Source: Paenirhizobium cremeum
GTDB lineage: Bacteria > Pseudomonadota > Alphaproteobacteria > Rhizobiales > Rhizobiaceae
DNA: 64,000 nt
Direction of reading: 5' to 3'
NCBI RefSeq assembly: GCF_022884085.1
Contig: NZ_JAGGCS010000012.1
Span: 1 to 64,000 of the forward strand
Position 1 is the stretch's first letter. Each line of letters opens with the position of its first letter. Made by a program: the position numbers and the translations under genes. Of the stretch, positions 27,571-37,413 are shown in pieces. A model generated the notes under the pieces. The model was not told where the DNA came from. It ran no database searches and was given only the letters and a program-made list of their open reading frames with translations.

Positions 27571-27656
27571 GGACAATCTCCCTGGTTTCGGCGCCAGAGC
27601 ATGCGCCAACATACCAGAGGAACGAGAAGGGCCGGGATTAGGTTCCGAAAAAGGCG

Positions 27657-28619
27657 TCAGTAACCTGCCACGCGGTCGACCACATGCTGCAGGGAAGTCC
27701 CCTCTTCCAGACGAATCATCTGTCTTTCCGCGTGACGGAAAAGGGCCCTGACATCGGAGGAGGCCGCGACATGGGGCGTGACGATCACAGTCTCGAAACC
27801 CCAGAGAGGGCTTTCCGGTTCGAGCGGCTCCTTTTCGAACACATCGAGCGAGGCGGCTCCGAGTACGCCCTCTTCAAGCGCCGCAACGATATCGGCCTCA
27901 ACCTGGCTGCCGCCGCGGCCGGCATTGACGAAGACGGGCTTTTCAAGCGCCCCGCCCTGGCGAAGCCTGGCAAACAGCGAGGCGTTATAAATGCCCCGCG
28001 TCTCCTCGGTGAGCGGCAACAGGCCGACGAGAATGTCCGTCCTTGCTAGAAAAGTATCGAGTCCGGCCTGGTCGAAGGTCTCGATGCCTTCGATCACCTT
28101 CATGCTGCGCGACCAGCCCACAACATCGAAGCCCATGACCTTCAGCTTGCGGACGGCGTCCTGACCAAGGACGCCGAGCCCCATGACGCCGACGGTGACA
28201 TCGCAGGCCTCCGGCTGCGGATCGAGATCGCGCCATTCGCGGCTCTTCTGCTGGCGCGCATAGGCGAGCGACCTGCGCAGGTGGATCAGACATTGCAAGA
28301 CGACCCACTCGCTCATGCGATCGGTCAGGCTGCGGTCTACGAAGCGCACGATCGGCACATCCGGCAGCTCGTAAGCCCTCAGGATATGGTCGACGCCGGC
28401 ACCGCCGGAGAAGATGACCTTGAGATCCGGCATGCGGGAGAACAGCGCCGGATCCGGCTTCCAGACGACCGCATAGGCAATGCCGGAAAGATCGCGGCCG
28501 GCATTCTCGGCTAAGGCCATGTCGATGATCTCGCGACCGGGAAAGGCGTTCTTCAGGCCTGCAACGACGCTCTCGCGTTCGAACTTCAGGTCGATGACGA
28601 CGGGGCTCTTGTCGGACAT
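27657..28619 (-). CDS. D-2-hydroxyacid dehydrogenase (glyoxylate/hydroxypyruvate reductase A-like)
   Basis: NAD(P)H-dependent reductase of 2-oxo acids, 320 residues. The Rossmann motif VMGLGVLGQDA lies near residue 145, with the substrate-binding Arg in VNAGRGGSQVEADI and the catalytic His in VTPHVAASSD. The pattern fits the GhrA branch (glyoxylate and hydroxypyruvate as substrates), which has GWSRSMK after the nucleotide fold. AAAGAG precedes the ATG at 28619. It lies 25 bp behind yejF on the same strand, so it may share the peptide importer transcript. Confidence 0.88.
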   Translation of the reverse strand: MSDKSPVVIDLKFERESVVAGLKNAFPGREIIDMALAENAGRDLSGIAYAVVWKPDPALFSRMPDLKVIFSGGAGVDHILRAYELPDVPIVRFVDRSLTDRMSEWVVLQCLIHLRRSLAYARQQKSREWRDLDPQPEACDVTVGVMGLGVLGQDAVRKLKVMGFDVVGWSRSMKVIEGIETFDQAGLDTFLARTDILVGLLPLTEETRGIYNASLFARLRQGGALEKPVFVNAGRGGSQVEADIVAALEEGVLGAASLDVFEKEPLEPESPLWGFETVIVTPHVAASSDVRALFRHAERQMIRLEEGTSLQHVVDRVAGY

Positions 28620-28644
28620 GGTCACTCTTTCGGTAAGCCGGATA

Positions 28645-30273
28645 TTACTGACTGATGCCGCCGATCTCGACGGCCTCGAGATTGAAGGCGGCGGCCATCA
28701 GGGCGCGGGTATAATCTTCCCTCGGCTCGGAGAAGATCGCGCTCGACGGCCCCTGCTCCACAACCTTGCCGGCGCGCATGACGATCACTTCGTTGGCGAG
28801 CGCCTTCACCACGCGCAGGTCGTGGCTGATGAAGAGATAGGCGAGGTCGTGCTTCTTCTGCAGGTCGCGCAGCAGGTCGACCACCTGCGCCTGCACCGTC
28901 ATATCGAGAGCCGAGGTCGGTTCGTCGAGCATGACGAAACGGGGTTTCAGAACCATGGCGCGGGCAATCGCGATACGCTGACGCTGACCGCCGGAAAACT
29001 CGTGCGGGTAACGCCAGCGGGTCGCCGTATCGAGGCCGACCTCCTCCAGAGCCCAGCAGACACGGGCATCGCGCTCGTCTGCCGACAGCGCGCTTTCGTG
29101 AACCTTCAGGCCTTCCGCAATGATCTCCCCTACCGACATGCGGGGGCTGAGCGATCCGTAGGGGTCCTGGAAGACGATCTGCAGGCGGTCGCGCAGCGGA
29201 CGCATCTCGCGATAGGAGAACCCGGCAATCTCCTGCCCGATGAAGCTGATGCGCCCCTTCGACGAGATAAGGCGGGCAAGCGCCAGACCGAGCGTCGTTT
29301 TGCCCGAGCCGGACTCACCCACGACGCCGAGCGTCTGGCCGGCGCGCAGCACCATGTCGACGCCATCGACGGCCTTCACATGATCGACCACCTTGCGCAG
29401 GAAACCGGACTTGATCGGAAACCAGACGCGGATGTCGTCGCCCTTCATCACCACCGGCTTCGTCTCGTCGAGCGCCGGAGGTTCGCCGCGCGGCTCGGAG
29501 GCGAGCAGCTTCTTCGTATAGTCGTGCTGCGGATCAGTGAAGATATCCTCCACCGGCCCGCTTTCGACAATCTGCCCCTTGGTCATGACGCAAACCCGGT
29601 CGGCAAACTTGCGCACGATGCCGAGATCATGCGTGATGAACAGCATGGACATGCCGTGATCGGCCTTGAGTTGACGAAGAAGCGCCAGGATCTGCGCCTG
29701 AACGGTCACATCGAGCGCCGTCGTCGGCTCGTCGGCGATCAACAGCTTCGGCCGGTTGGCGAGCGCCATGGCGATCATCACGCGCTGGCGCTGGCCGCCG
29801 GACAACTCGTGCGGATAGGCGGAAAGGCGCTTTTCCGGTTCGCGGATGCCGACCTGCCGGAGAAGCTCCAGCGTCCGTTCGCGCGCTGTAGGTCCGCTCA
29901 TCGCCTGATGCAGTTCGAGTATCTCGCCGATCTGCTTCTCGATGGAGTGGAGCGGATTGAGCGAGGTCATCGGCTCCTGAAAGATCATCGTCACGTCATT
30001 GCCGCGCACTTGACGAAGTTCCGCCTCGGGAAGCTTGAGAAGATCACGACCCTCGAACAGGATCTCTCCCGAAGGATGGCTCGCCGCCGGATAAGGCAGG
30101 AGACGCAGCACCGAATTCGCCGAGACGGACTTGCCGGAGCCGGATTCGCCGACCAGCGCCACGACTTCGCCCGGGGCAATGTCGAAGGAGACGCGGTCAA
30201 CTGCAAGGGTTTCCCTGCCCCCCTGGTGGAAGGCGACCGAGAGATCGCGGACGGACAGAAGCGGAGCGGTCAT
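28645..30273 (-). CDS. yejF: Peptide ABC transporter ATP-binding protein YejF
   Basis: ATPase subunit of the YejABEF oligopeptide importer, with both nucleotide-binding domains fused in 542 residues. Domain 1 has Walker [11 protein letters not shown] (42-51), signature [15 protein letters not shown] and Walker [13 protein letters not shown]. Domain 2 has [26 protein letters not shown] and [12 protein letters not shown]. Both sites look competent. In other bacteria this importer brings in peptides, microcin C and antimicrobial peptides. The start overlaps the yejE stop by 4 bp. Confidence 0.95.
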   Translation of the reverse strand: MTAPLLSVRDLSVAFHQGGRETLAVDRVSFDIAPGEVVALVGESGSGKSVSANSVLRLLPYPAASHPSGEILFEGRDLLKLPEAELRQVRGNDVTMIFQEPMTSLNPLHSIEKQIGEILELHQAMSGPTARERTLELLRQVGIREPEKRLSAYPHELSGGQRQRVMIAMALANRPKLLIADEPTTALDVTVQAQILALLRQLKADHGMSMLFITHDLGIVRKFADRVCVMTKGQIVESGPVEDIFTDPQHDYTKKLLASEPRGEPPALDETKPVVMKGDDIRVWFPIKSGFLRKVVDHVKAVDGVDMVLRAGQTLGVVGESGSGKTTLGLALARLISSKGRISFIGQEIAGFSYREMRPLRDRLQIVFQDPYGSLSPRMSVGEIIAEGLKVHESALSADERDARVCWALEEVGLDTATRWRYPHEFSGGQRQRIAIARAMVLKPRFVMLDEPTSALDMTVQAQVVDLLRDLQKKHDLAYLFISHDLRVVKALANEVIVMRAGKVVEQGPSSAIFSEPREDYTRALMAAAFNLEAVEIGGISQ

Positions 30274-31415
30274 CTGAAGGCCTTCCTCGGATCGAAAGCA
30301 TCACGCACGGCTTCGCCGACGAAGATCAGGAGCGACAGCATGATCGACATGGTGAAGAAAGCGGTGAGGCCGAGCCACGGAGCCTGCAGGTTGCGCTTGC
30401 CCTGGGCGATGAGTTCGCCAAGAGAGGGCGAGCCCGGCGGCATGCCGAACCCTAGGAAATCGAGCGAGGTCAGCGTGGTGATCGAGCCGGAGAGAATGAA
30501 GGGCAGGAAGGTGAGGGTTGCGACCATGGCGTTCGGCAGCAGGTGCCGGAACATGATCGTCCAGTTGCCGACGCCGAGCGCGCGGGCGGCGTTCACATAT
30601 TCGAAATTGCGAGCACGCAGGAACTCGGCGCGCACGATGCCGACGAAACTGACCCATGAGAAGAGCAGCATAATGCCGAGCAGCACGAAGAAACCCGGCG
30701 GCAGGATCGCGGCAATGATGAGCAGGATGTAGAGCACCGGCATTGAGGACCAGATCTCGATGAAACGCTGCATCAGAAGATCGGTCCAGCCACCGAAATA
30801 GCCTTGCACCGCACCGGCGGTGACGCCGACGAGCGCCGAACAGATGGTGAGCGCGAGGCCGAACAGCACGGAGATACGGAAGCCGTAGATCATCCGGGCG
30901 GCAACGTCGCGCGCCTGGTCGTCGGTGCCGAGCCAGTTGAGATTGCCGAGATTGCAGTTCGGGTCCTGATCCTTGAGCGGGTAGGCCGAGCAGCGCTCCG
31001 CCTTGTCCATCAGCCAGAAGGGCGCCGTCGGCGCGGAATGGGGAATGTCCGAATTCACGGTGCGGTAGGAATAGCGGATCGGCGGCCAGACCATCCAGCC
31101 GTTGGCGTTGATCTCGTCGCTGATGAAAGGCGAGCGGTAGTCGGTGACCGCCAGGAAGCCGCCGAACTTTTCCTCTGGATAGTCAACCAAGACGGGGAAC
31201 AGGATCTCGCCCTTGTAGGAGGCGATCAACGGCCGGTCGTTGGCGATGAATTCGGCAAACAGCGACAGGACGAAAAGGATCATGAAGAGCCAGAAGGACC
31301 AGTAGCCGCGACGATTGGCCTTGAAGTTTTCAAGACGCCGTAAATTCGTCGGCGAAAACCATGGCTTCTTCACGGGAGCTGCGACATCGGTGCGGGCGGT
31401 TTCGACGGAAGACAT
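30270..31415 (-). CDS. yejE: Peptide ABC transporter permease YejE
   Basis: DppC-type inner-membrane permease, 381 residues. A cytoplasmic N-terminal segment and first helix (YWSFWLFMILFVLSLFAEF) are followed by a large periplasmic insertion (about 60-180) typical of YejE, then five helices with the ATPase-contact EAA loop NAARALGVGNWTIMFRHLLP. The start at 31415 has GGAGGG 9 nt upstream; the ATG at 31424 is too close to that site. It overlaps the surroundings of the yejB stop, so translation is coupled. Confidence 0.93.
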   Translation of the reverse strand: MSSVETARTDVAAPVKKPWFSPTNLRRLENFKANRRGYWSFWLFMILFVLSLFAEFIANDRPLIASYKGEILFPVLVDYPEEKFGGFLAVTDYRSPFISDEINANGWMVWPPIRYSYRTVNSDIPHSAPTAPFWLMDKAERCSAYPLKDQDPNCNLGNLNWLGTDDQARDVAARMIYGFRISVLFGLALTICSALVGVTAGAVQGYFGGWTDLLMQRFIEIWSSMPVLYILLIIAAILPPGFFVLLGIMLLFSWVSFVGIVRAEFLRARNFEYVNAARALGVGNWTIMFRHLLPNAMVATLTFLPFILSGSITTLTSLDFLGFGMPPGSPSLGELIAQGKRNLQAPWLGLTAFFTMSIMLSLLIFVGEAVRDAFDPRKAFR

Positions 31416-31416
31416 G

Positions 31417-32511
31417 TCAGACATCCCTCCGGTCGAAATCGATGCGCGGATCGATCCAGGTATAGATCAGGTCGGAGACGAGACCGACGACAAGGCCCAT
31501 CAGCGAGAAGATGTAGAGGGTGGCAAAGACGACGGGGTAATCGCGATTGACCACCGAGAGATAGCCGAGCCGGCCGAGGCCATCGAGCGAGAAGATGTTC
31601 TCGATCAATAGAGAACCGGTGAAGAAGGCCGAGATGAAGGCTCCGGGGATGCCGGCGATGACGATCAGCATGGCGTTGCGGAACACATGGCCGTAAAGCA
31701 CCTGCCGTTCGTTCAGGCCCTTGGCGCGGGCGGTCACGACATACTGCTTCTTGATCTCGTCGATGAAGGAATTCTTGGTGAGCAGCGTGGTGGTGGCAAA
31801 GGCCGAAAGCGACAGCGCGATCAGCGGCAAGGTCAGGTGCCAGAAGTAGTCGACGATCTTTTCCCACCAGGACAGCTGGGCGAAATTGTCGGAGACGAGA
31901 CCGCGCAGCGGGAACCAGTCGAAGAAGGAACCGCCGGCGAAGAGCACGATCAGCAGGATACCGAACAGGAAGCTCGGTACGGCGTAGCCGATGACGATGA
32001 CACCAGAGGTCCAGACATCGAAGGGGGAGCCGTCCGCGACGGCCTTCTTGATGCCGAGCGGGATCGAAATCGCATAGGAGAAGATCAGGATCCAGACTCC
32101 AAGCGAGATCGACACCGGCATCTTCTCGACGATCAGGTCGATGACCGTGGCGTTGCGGAAGAAGCTCTCGCCGAAATCGAAGCGGATATAGTTCCACATC
32201 ATCTCGAGGAAGCGGGTCAGAGGCGGCTTGTCGAAGCCGAACTGCTTCTCGAGCTTGGCGATGAGTTCCGGATCGAGCCCCTGAGCGCCGCGATACTTGG
32301 CGTTCATCTCGTCATTGCCGAACTGCTGGTTGAGCATGTCGCCGCCGCCGGAAAGGCGCTGGTCGGCGCTGTCTCCCTGCCCGGTCAGCTGGGCAATGAC
32401 CTGTTCGACAGGGCCGCCCGGGGCAAACTGGATGACAAGGAAGGAAATGCCCATGATCCCGACGATGGTCGGGATCATCAGCAGGAGACGCCGAAGGATA
32501 TAGGCACCCAT
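31417..32511 (-). CDS. yejB: Peptide ABC transporter permease YejB
   Basis: DppB-type permease, 364 residues. N-terminal helix [20 protein letters not shown] with the [10 protein letters not shown] motif typical of the family, a longer periplasmic loop, and the EAA loop [21 protein letters not shown]. It partners YejE and YejF. It lies 150 bp after yejA; that gap contains no gene. Confidence 0.94.
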   Translation of the reverse strand: MGAYILRRLLLMIPTIVGIMGISFLVIQFAPGGPVEQVIAQLTGQGDSADQRLSGGGDMLNQQFGNDEMNAKYRGAQGLDPELIAKLEKQFGFDKPPLTRFLEMMWNYIRFDFGESFFRNATVIDLIVEKMPVSISLGVWILIFSYAISIPLGIKKAVADGSPFDVWTSGVIVIGYAVPSFLFGILLIVLFAGGSFFDWFPLRGLVSDNFAQLSWWEKIVDYFWHLTLPLIALSLSAFATTTLLTKNSFIDEIKKQYVVTARAKGLNERQVLYGHVFRNAMLIVIAGIPGAFISAFFTGSLLIENIFSLDGLGRLGYLSVVNRDYPVVFATLYIFSLMGLVVGLVSDLIYTWIDPRIDFDRRDV

Positions 32512-32661
32512 CAGGCCGTCTCTCCCGCGCGGTGCACGATGTCCGTCTCAAGTCCCGATTTCAATCCGTTCGTCCTTTCCCGCCGGCAGACGGCCTGCCG
32601 GCCCATGCGATTCGTGGGGTTTATTGGTAGCTGCTCAAATGTGGCGCGCAAGCCCCGCCAA

Positions 32662-34509
32662 TCACTTCGACGCCCCTTTGGCCCACCAGATGGACGGAAA
32701 GCCGATACCGTATGTCGGCAATTCCGCCGGTCGGCCGAACTTGTCCCAATAGGCGATGCGCGAGGACCGCATGGTGTAGGAGGGCACAGTGTAGCTTCCC
32801 GCCAGCAGAAGGCGATCGAGCGCCTTTACCGTCGGTATCAGCGTTTCGCGATCCTTGACGAAGATGATCTGATTAATCAGCTTGTCGATCGCGGGACTGG
32901 AGATGCCGGCATAGTTCTGCGACCCCTCCTGACCGACCGACTGCGAACCCCAGTAGTTCTTCTGCTCGTTGCCGGGATTGAGGCTCTGAGCCCAGCCGAG
33001 ATAAATCATATCGTAGTCGAAGCTTCTGACGCGGTTGGCATATTGGGAGGCATCGACCGTCCTCACCGACACCGTGACGCCGATCTTCTTCAGGTTGTCC
33101 GCGAACGGCAACGCCACCCTCTCGATGGTCGGTCCGTTCAGCAGGATTTCGAAGGAAAGCGGTGTTCCGCTCTTCGTATCGGTCATCCGGCCGCCGCGGA
33201 TCTCGTAGCCGGCCTCACGGAAGAGCGATATGGCGGTGCGGAGGTTGTCGCGCAGCTTTGCGGGATCGCCTGCCACCGGATTCTTGTATTCGGTCGTGAA
33301 AACTTCAGGCGGCACGCCGTCGCCCAACCCTTTCAGGATTTCCAGTTCCTTGCCTTCCGGCAAACCGCTGGATGCGAGTTCGGAGCCGTAGAAATAGCTG
33401 TCGATGCGCTGATACTGGCCGAAAAAGATCGTGCGGTTCAGTTCCTCGAAGTCGAAGGCATAGTTCAGGGCCTTGCGCAAACGCGGGTCCTTGAACTTGT
33501 CGCGGCGCATGTTGGGAATGAAACCGACGAGAACGCCCGATGTCTTGTATTCGTTGTCGAGCACCTCGCGCTTGACGCGGCCGTCAGCAACGGCGGGAAA
33601 ATCATAGGAGCGCGCCCAGCGCATGGCGGAATTCTCAGCCCAGTAATCGACATTGCCGGACCGGAAGGCCTCGAACTCGACATCGAGGTCGGCAAAATAG
33701 GTGTAGGTCTGGCTGCGGAAGTTGTCGTAGCCGATGTTGACGTTGATATCCCTGCCCCAATAGTCGTCGCGAAGCTCATAACGGACCGTCGAGCCCGGCG
33801 AGAAGGAAGCGATGCGATAAGGGCCTGAGCCCATGATCGGCTCCAGAGTGGTCTTCGAGATGTCGCGCGGCTTGCCGTCCGGGCCATTGGCCGTCCACCA
33901 GTGCATGGGAACGATGTCGATCTCGCCGACGATGACCGGCAATTCGCGATTGTTCTTCTCGTCGAAGGTGAAGGTGACTTCGCGCTCTCCGGTCTTTTCC
34001 GCCTTCAGCACATGCTGGTAATAGCTGGCATATTTCGGATTGAGATCCTTGAACTTCTCGAAGCTGAAGACGACATCCTCGGGCGTGACCGGCTGGCCGT
34101 CCGCCCATTTCGCTTCCGGCCGCAGGCGGAATTTCACCCAGGCGTAATCTTCGGGATAGGCGACGGCTTCGGCCAGCAGACCGTAGACCGCATCGACCTC
34201 GTCCATCGACGGCTTCAGCAGTGTCTCGGTTACCAACGAGAGGCGCGGCGTCAGGCCGGCGGCGAGTTCGCCCTTGTCGAGCACGGGGTTGAAGGTGTCG
34301 AAGGTGCCGGAAGCAGAGAGCTTCAGATCGCCGGCTTTCGGCGCATCGGGATTGACGTAGTTGAACCGGGGGAAATCCTTGGGATATTTCGGCGCCTCGA
34401 TGACCGAGATCGCATGCCGCCATTCGGGCTCCTGCGCCTGCAAGGCCTGCGGCGCAAGCGCCGCCAGTGCACACGTGAAGACACCTGTCCTCAGGAAAGC
34501 CAATCCCAT
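32662..34509 (-). CDS. yejA: Peptide ABC transporter substrate-binding protein YejA
   Basis: Periplasmic peptide receptor of SBP family 5, 615 residues. Signal peptide with cleavage near LQA before QEPEW; the mature start HAISVIEAPKYPKDFPRFNY is typical of YejA. The SBP_bac_5 body includes SLVTETLLKPSMDEVDAVYG and NFRSQTYTYFADLDVEFEAF. GGGGTGA lies 5 nt before the ATG at 34509; a GTG at 34518 would lie inside that site. It heads yejABEF, divergent from mepA. Confidence 0.94.
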   Translation of the reverse strand: MGLAFLRTGVFTCALAALAPQALQAQEPEWRHAISVIEAPKYPKDFPRFNYVNPDAPKAGDLKLSASGTFDTFNPVLDKGELAAGLTPRLSLVTETLLKPSMDEVDAVYGLLAEAVAYPEDYAWVKFRLRPEAKWADGQPVTPEDVVFSFEKFKDLNPKYASYYQHVLKAEKTGEREVTFTFDEKNNRELPVIVGEIDIVPMHWWTANGPDGKPRDISKTTLEPIMGSGPYRIASFSPGSTVRYELRDDYWGRDINVNIGYDNFRSQTYTYFADLDVEFEAFRSGNVDYWAENSAMRWARSYDFPAVADGRVKREVLDNEYKTSGVLVGFIPNMRRDKFKDPRLRKALNYAFDFEELNRTIFFGQYQRIDSYFYGSELASSGLPEGKELEILKGLGDGVPPEVFTTEYKNPVAGDPAKLRDNLRTAISLFREAGYEIRGGRMTDTKSGTPLSFEILLNGPTIERVALPFADNLKKIGVTVSVRTVDASQYANRVRSFDYDMIYLGWAQSLNPGNEQKNYWGSQSVGQEGSQNYAGISSPAIDKLINQIIFVKDRETLIPTVKALDRLLLAGSYTVPSYTMRSSRIAYWDKFGRPAELPTYGIGFPSIWWAKGASK

Positions 34510-34678
34510 GCAAATCACCCCTGTTGTTTTTCATTGAGACCAGCATAGGCCAAACCTCGGCAAAAAACAGACCGTGCCGGGATCACGATACGATCACGGA
34601 TTCAACAAAATCGGCATTCAGGTTAAAGTTGAAGCAAATCACCCGCCGGAGCGGGATTGGGAAAATGCGGCGGACAGC

Positions 34679-35752
34679 ATGACGATGAGAGCGGTTTCGA
34701 GGCGGCTGGCAGTTGCGCTGGCCTTTGCGGCAAGCATGGCGGGCGCCATCGCGGACGGATGGGCGGCAGACGGCCCGCCCGCCAAGGAGCTTTTCGGCGG
34801 AATGAAGCTGCCGACGCGAGCTGATCCGAGTTCCTACGGCTTCTATTCGAAGGGCTGCCTTGCCGGCGGGGTCGCCATTCCGACCGACGGGCCCACCTGG
34901 CAGGCGATGCGGCTTTCACGCAACCGCCGTTGGGGCCATCCGCAGATGATCTCGCTGCTGGAACGCCTGTCGCAGGACGCCGCGAAGTATGACGGCTGGC
35001 CGGGATTGCTGCTTGGCGACATCTCCCAGCCGCGCGGCGGACCGATGCTCTCCGGACACGCCTCCCACCAGATAGGCCTCGATGCGGACATCTGGCTGAC
35101 GCCGATGCCGTCGCGCACGCTGTCGGCCAATGAGCGCGAAAATATCTCGGCGACCTCCATGCTGAAGAAGAATGCCTTCCTGACCGTCGATCCGAACATC
35201 TGGACGCCGGCGCATGCGCGCGTCATCATGCGGGCTGCGAGCTATCCGCAGGTAGAGCGCATTTTCGTCAACCCGGCGATCAAGAAGAAGCTGTGCGAGA
35301 CCTGGAAGGGCGACCGCACCGATCTCGGCAAGGTGCGGCCCTATTACGGCCATGACTACCATTTCCACGTCCGCATCAAGTGCCCCGCCGATGCCGCCGG
35401 CTGCAAGGACCAGGCCGGCATTCCGCCCGGCGACGGCTGCGACAAGTCTCTCGCATGGTGGTTTACCGACGAGCCCTGGGCGAAGCCGAAGAAAGATCCC
35501 AATGCGAAACCTGCGCCGAAACCGAAACCGATGCAGCTTTCAGACCTGCCGAAAGCCTGCGCCATGGTGCTGAACGCGCCTTCCGTCGACAGCGAATGGG
35601 CAGCGACCTATTCCGCAAATGGTGCAGCCCCCGTTTCGGCGCACGCCGCAACGCCCGAGCCGGCGGCTGCAGGCGCGGCCATTGCAGCCCAGATGCCGGA
35701 CAATGCACCAGCCGATGTTCCGGTTCCGTTGCCCCGTCCTGCCGGCAACTGA
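34679..35752 (+). CDS. mepA: Penicillin-insensitive murein endopeptidase
   Basis: Periplasmic LAS-type zinc metallopeptidase that cuts D-Ala-meso-DAP cross-links in peptidoglycan. An N-terminal signal peptide (about 5-30, ending near GWA) precedes the catalytic domain. Metal and active-site motifs are SGHASHQIGLDADIW (His near 127, Asp near 134) and YYGHDYHFHVRIKCP (His near 225-230). A Pro/Lys-rich segment and an Ala/Pro tail extend it to 357 residues, longer than the 274-residue E. coli enzyme. Ribosome sites at 34679 and 34685 are weak, and an upstream frame to 34574 exists, so the start is uncertain. Confidence 0.92.
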   Translation: MTMRAVSRRLAVALAFAASMAGAIADGWAADGPPAKELFGGMKLPTRADPSSYGFYSKGCLAGGVAIPTDGPTWQAMRLSRNRRWGHPQMISLLERLSQDAAKYDGWPGLLLGDISQPRGGPMLSGHASHQIGLDADIWLTPMPSRTLSANERENISATSMLKKNAFLTVDPNIWTPAHARVIMRAASYPQVERIFVNPAIKKKLCETWKGDRTDLGKVRPYYGHDYHFHVRIKCPADAAGCKDQAGIPPGDGCDKSLAWWFTDEPWAKPKKDPNAKPAPKPKPMQLSDLPKACAMVLNAPSVDSEWAATYSANGAAPVSAHAATPEPAAAGAAIAAQMPDNAPADVPVPLPRPAGN

Positions 35753-35762
35753 GCTCGCACAG

Positions 35763-35790
35763 GCCCGGCTTGCCTCAAGGCCGGGCTTTT
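35763..35790 (+). terminator. Terminator after mepA
   Basis: GCCCGGC (35763-35769) pairs with GCCGGGC (35780-35786) and TTTT follows, 10 bp after the mepA stop. Confidence 0.8.
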
Positions 35791-35853
35791 CAACCGCTTC
35801 CGGCTGCGATAGAAGGCGTTCAAATCGATTGAAAATCCGGACCGAGGCGCTTC

Positions 35854-36240
35854 GTGACCGCTCAAAAATGTATCGCCCTGATTGCCCATGACCAGAAGAA
35901 GGACGATATGGCGGAATTTGCCCGCCAGCACGAGGCCGAGCTTGCAAAGCAACGCATCGTGGCGACCGGCACGACCGGCGGGCGCATCAAGGAGGCCTGT
36001 CCCTCGCTTGACGTCACGCGACTGAAAAGCGGTCCGCTTGGCGGCGATCAGCAGATCGGCGCGATGATCGCGACCGGAGAGGTCGATATGCTGATCTTCT
36101 TCGTCGACCCTTTGACATCCATGCCTCATGATGTCGATGTAAAAGCGCTGATGCGGCTTGCAACGGTCTATGACATTCCGATGGCCCTGAACCGCGCCAC
36201 CGCAGAAATCCTCCTGACCCCAGGGGCCCAGAACGCCTGA
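35854..36240 (+). CDS. mgsA: Methylglyoxal synthase
   Basis: Converts dihydroxyacetone phosphate to methylglyoxal and phosphate, a bypass that relieves sugar-phosphate stress. The 128-residue protein shows [12 protein letters not shown], the phosphate site ATGTTGGRI, the catalytic [11 protein letters not shown] and [15 protein letters not shown], all conserved in MgsA. The GTG start at 35854 has GAGG 6 nt upstream. It lies 29 bp before glk and probably shares its transcript, which fits a role in balancing glucose phosphorylation. Confidence 0.95.
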   Translation: MTAQKCIALIAHDQKKDDMAEFARQHEAELAKQRIVATGTTGGRIKEACPSLDVTRLKSGPLGGDQQIGAMIATGEVDMLIFFVDPLTSMPHDVDVKALMRLATVYDIPMALNRATAEILLTPGAQNA

Positions 36241-36269
36241 GCCCCCAAAGGCCCGACACGGAACCCGCC

Positions 36270-37292
36270 ATGCCCAAGTCCCTCGAAAACGAACAGCTCA
36301 CGTTCCCCATCCTGATCGGCGACATCGGGGGCACGAATGCGCGCTTCTCCATCCTGATCGACGCCTATGCCGAGCCGAAGCAGTTTCCGAACGTGCATAC
36401 CGCGGATTTCGCGACCATCGACGAGGCGATCCAGGTCACGGTTCTCGACAAGACCTCGGTACAGCCGCGCTCGGCGATCCTGGCGATTGCCGGCCCGATC
36501 AACGACGACGAGATCCCGCTGACCAATTGCGACTGGGTGGTGCGTCCCAAGGCGATGATCTCCGATCTCGGATTTTCCGACGTTCTCGTTGTCAACGACT
36601 TCGAGGCGCAGGCGCTGGCGATCGCCTCGCTCGCCGATCAATATCGCGAACCGATCGGCGAGCACGGGGACACCTCACTTGCCTCGCGCGTCGTTCTCGG
36701 TCCCGGCACCGGACTTGGCGTTGCCGGTCTCGTGCATGCCCAGCACATGTGGTTTCCCGTTCCCGGCGAGGGCGGGCACGTGGATGTCGGTCCGCGCAGC
36801 GAGCGCGACTATGAGATCTTTCCGCATCTGACGCCGATCGAAGGACGCATTTCGGCCGAGCAATTGCTGAGCGGCCGGGGCATTCTCAACATCTACGGCG
36901 CCGTGTGCGCCGCAAGCGGCATCGAGCCGGTCTACAAGGATCCGGCCGAGGTGACCACGAATGCGCTCTCCGGCGCCGACCCGGCCGCCGTTGAAACCGT
37001 CTCACTTTTCGTGACCTATCTCGGGCGGGTCGCCGGCGACATGGCGCTGATCTTCATGGCGCGCGGCGGCGTCTTCCTCGCCGGCGGCATTTCCCAGAAG
37101 ATCATTCCGGCGCTGAAGAGACCGGAGTTCCGGCAGGCTTTCGAGGATAAGGCGCCCCACAGCCATCTGATGAAGACCATTCCGACCTTCGTCGTCACCC
37201 ATCCGCTGGCAGCACTTTCGGGACTTGCCACCTATGCCCGGACGCCCGGCAGTTTCGGGCTTGCGACCGAGGGCCGCCGCTGGCGCCGCTGA
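36270..37292 (+). CDS. glk: Glucokinase
   Basis: ATP-dependent phosphorylation of glucose to glucose 6-phosphate. It is a bacterial glucokinase-family (Glk, not ROK) protein of 340 residues. ATP-binding [10 protein letters not shown] (about 17-26), sugar-contact NDFEAQALA and the adenosine motif [10 protein letters not shown] with [11 protein letters not shown] are intact. It follows mgsA directly and precedes an exporter gene after a 121-bp gap, for which a separate promoter is possible. Confidence 0.95.
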   Translation: MPKSLENEQLTFPILIGDIGGTNARFSILIDAYAEPKQFPNVHTADFATIDEAIQVTVLDKTSVQPRSAILAIAGPINDDEIPLTNCDWVVRPKAMISDLGFSDVLVVNDFEAQALAIASLADQYREPIGEHGDTSLASRVVLGPGTGLGVAGLVHAQHMWFPVPGEGGHVDVGPRSERDYEIFPHLTPIEGRISAEQLLSGRGILNIYGAVCAASGIEPVYKDPAEVTTNALSGADPAAVETVSLFVTYLGRVAGDMALIFMARGGVFLAGGISQKIIPALKRPEFRQAFEDKAPHSHLMKTIPTFVVTHPLAALSGLATYARTPGSFGLATEGRRWRR

Positions 37293-37413
37293 TTTCGCCT
37301 TTCGTCCGAGCAGCAATTGGCTATGGCCAAACGGCCCTTCACTGGCTATAGAGCGCGCAGAAATAGGGCATGATGCCCGCAACCACCCAGTTTCACGGGG
37401 GATTGGCTTCATT

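Noticed and set aside
28480..30732. 750-codon open frame on the plus strand opposite yejF
   Set aside because: YejF has two complete ATPase motif sets on the minus strand; the opposite frame is a codon-bias shadow.
31687..33828. 713-codon open frame on the plus strand opposite yejB and yejA
   Set aside because: It crosses two genes and their gap without any start signal or recognisable domain.
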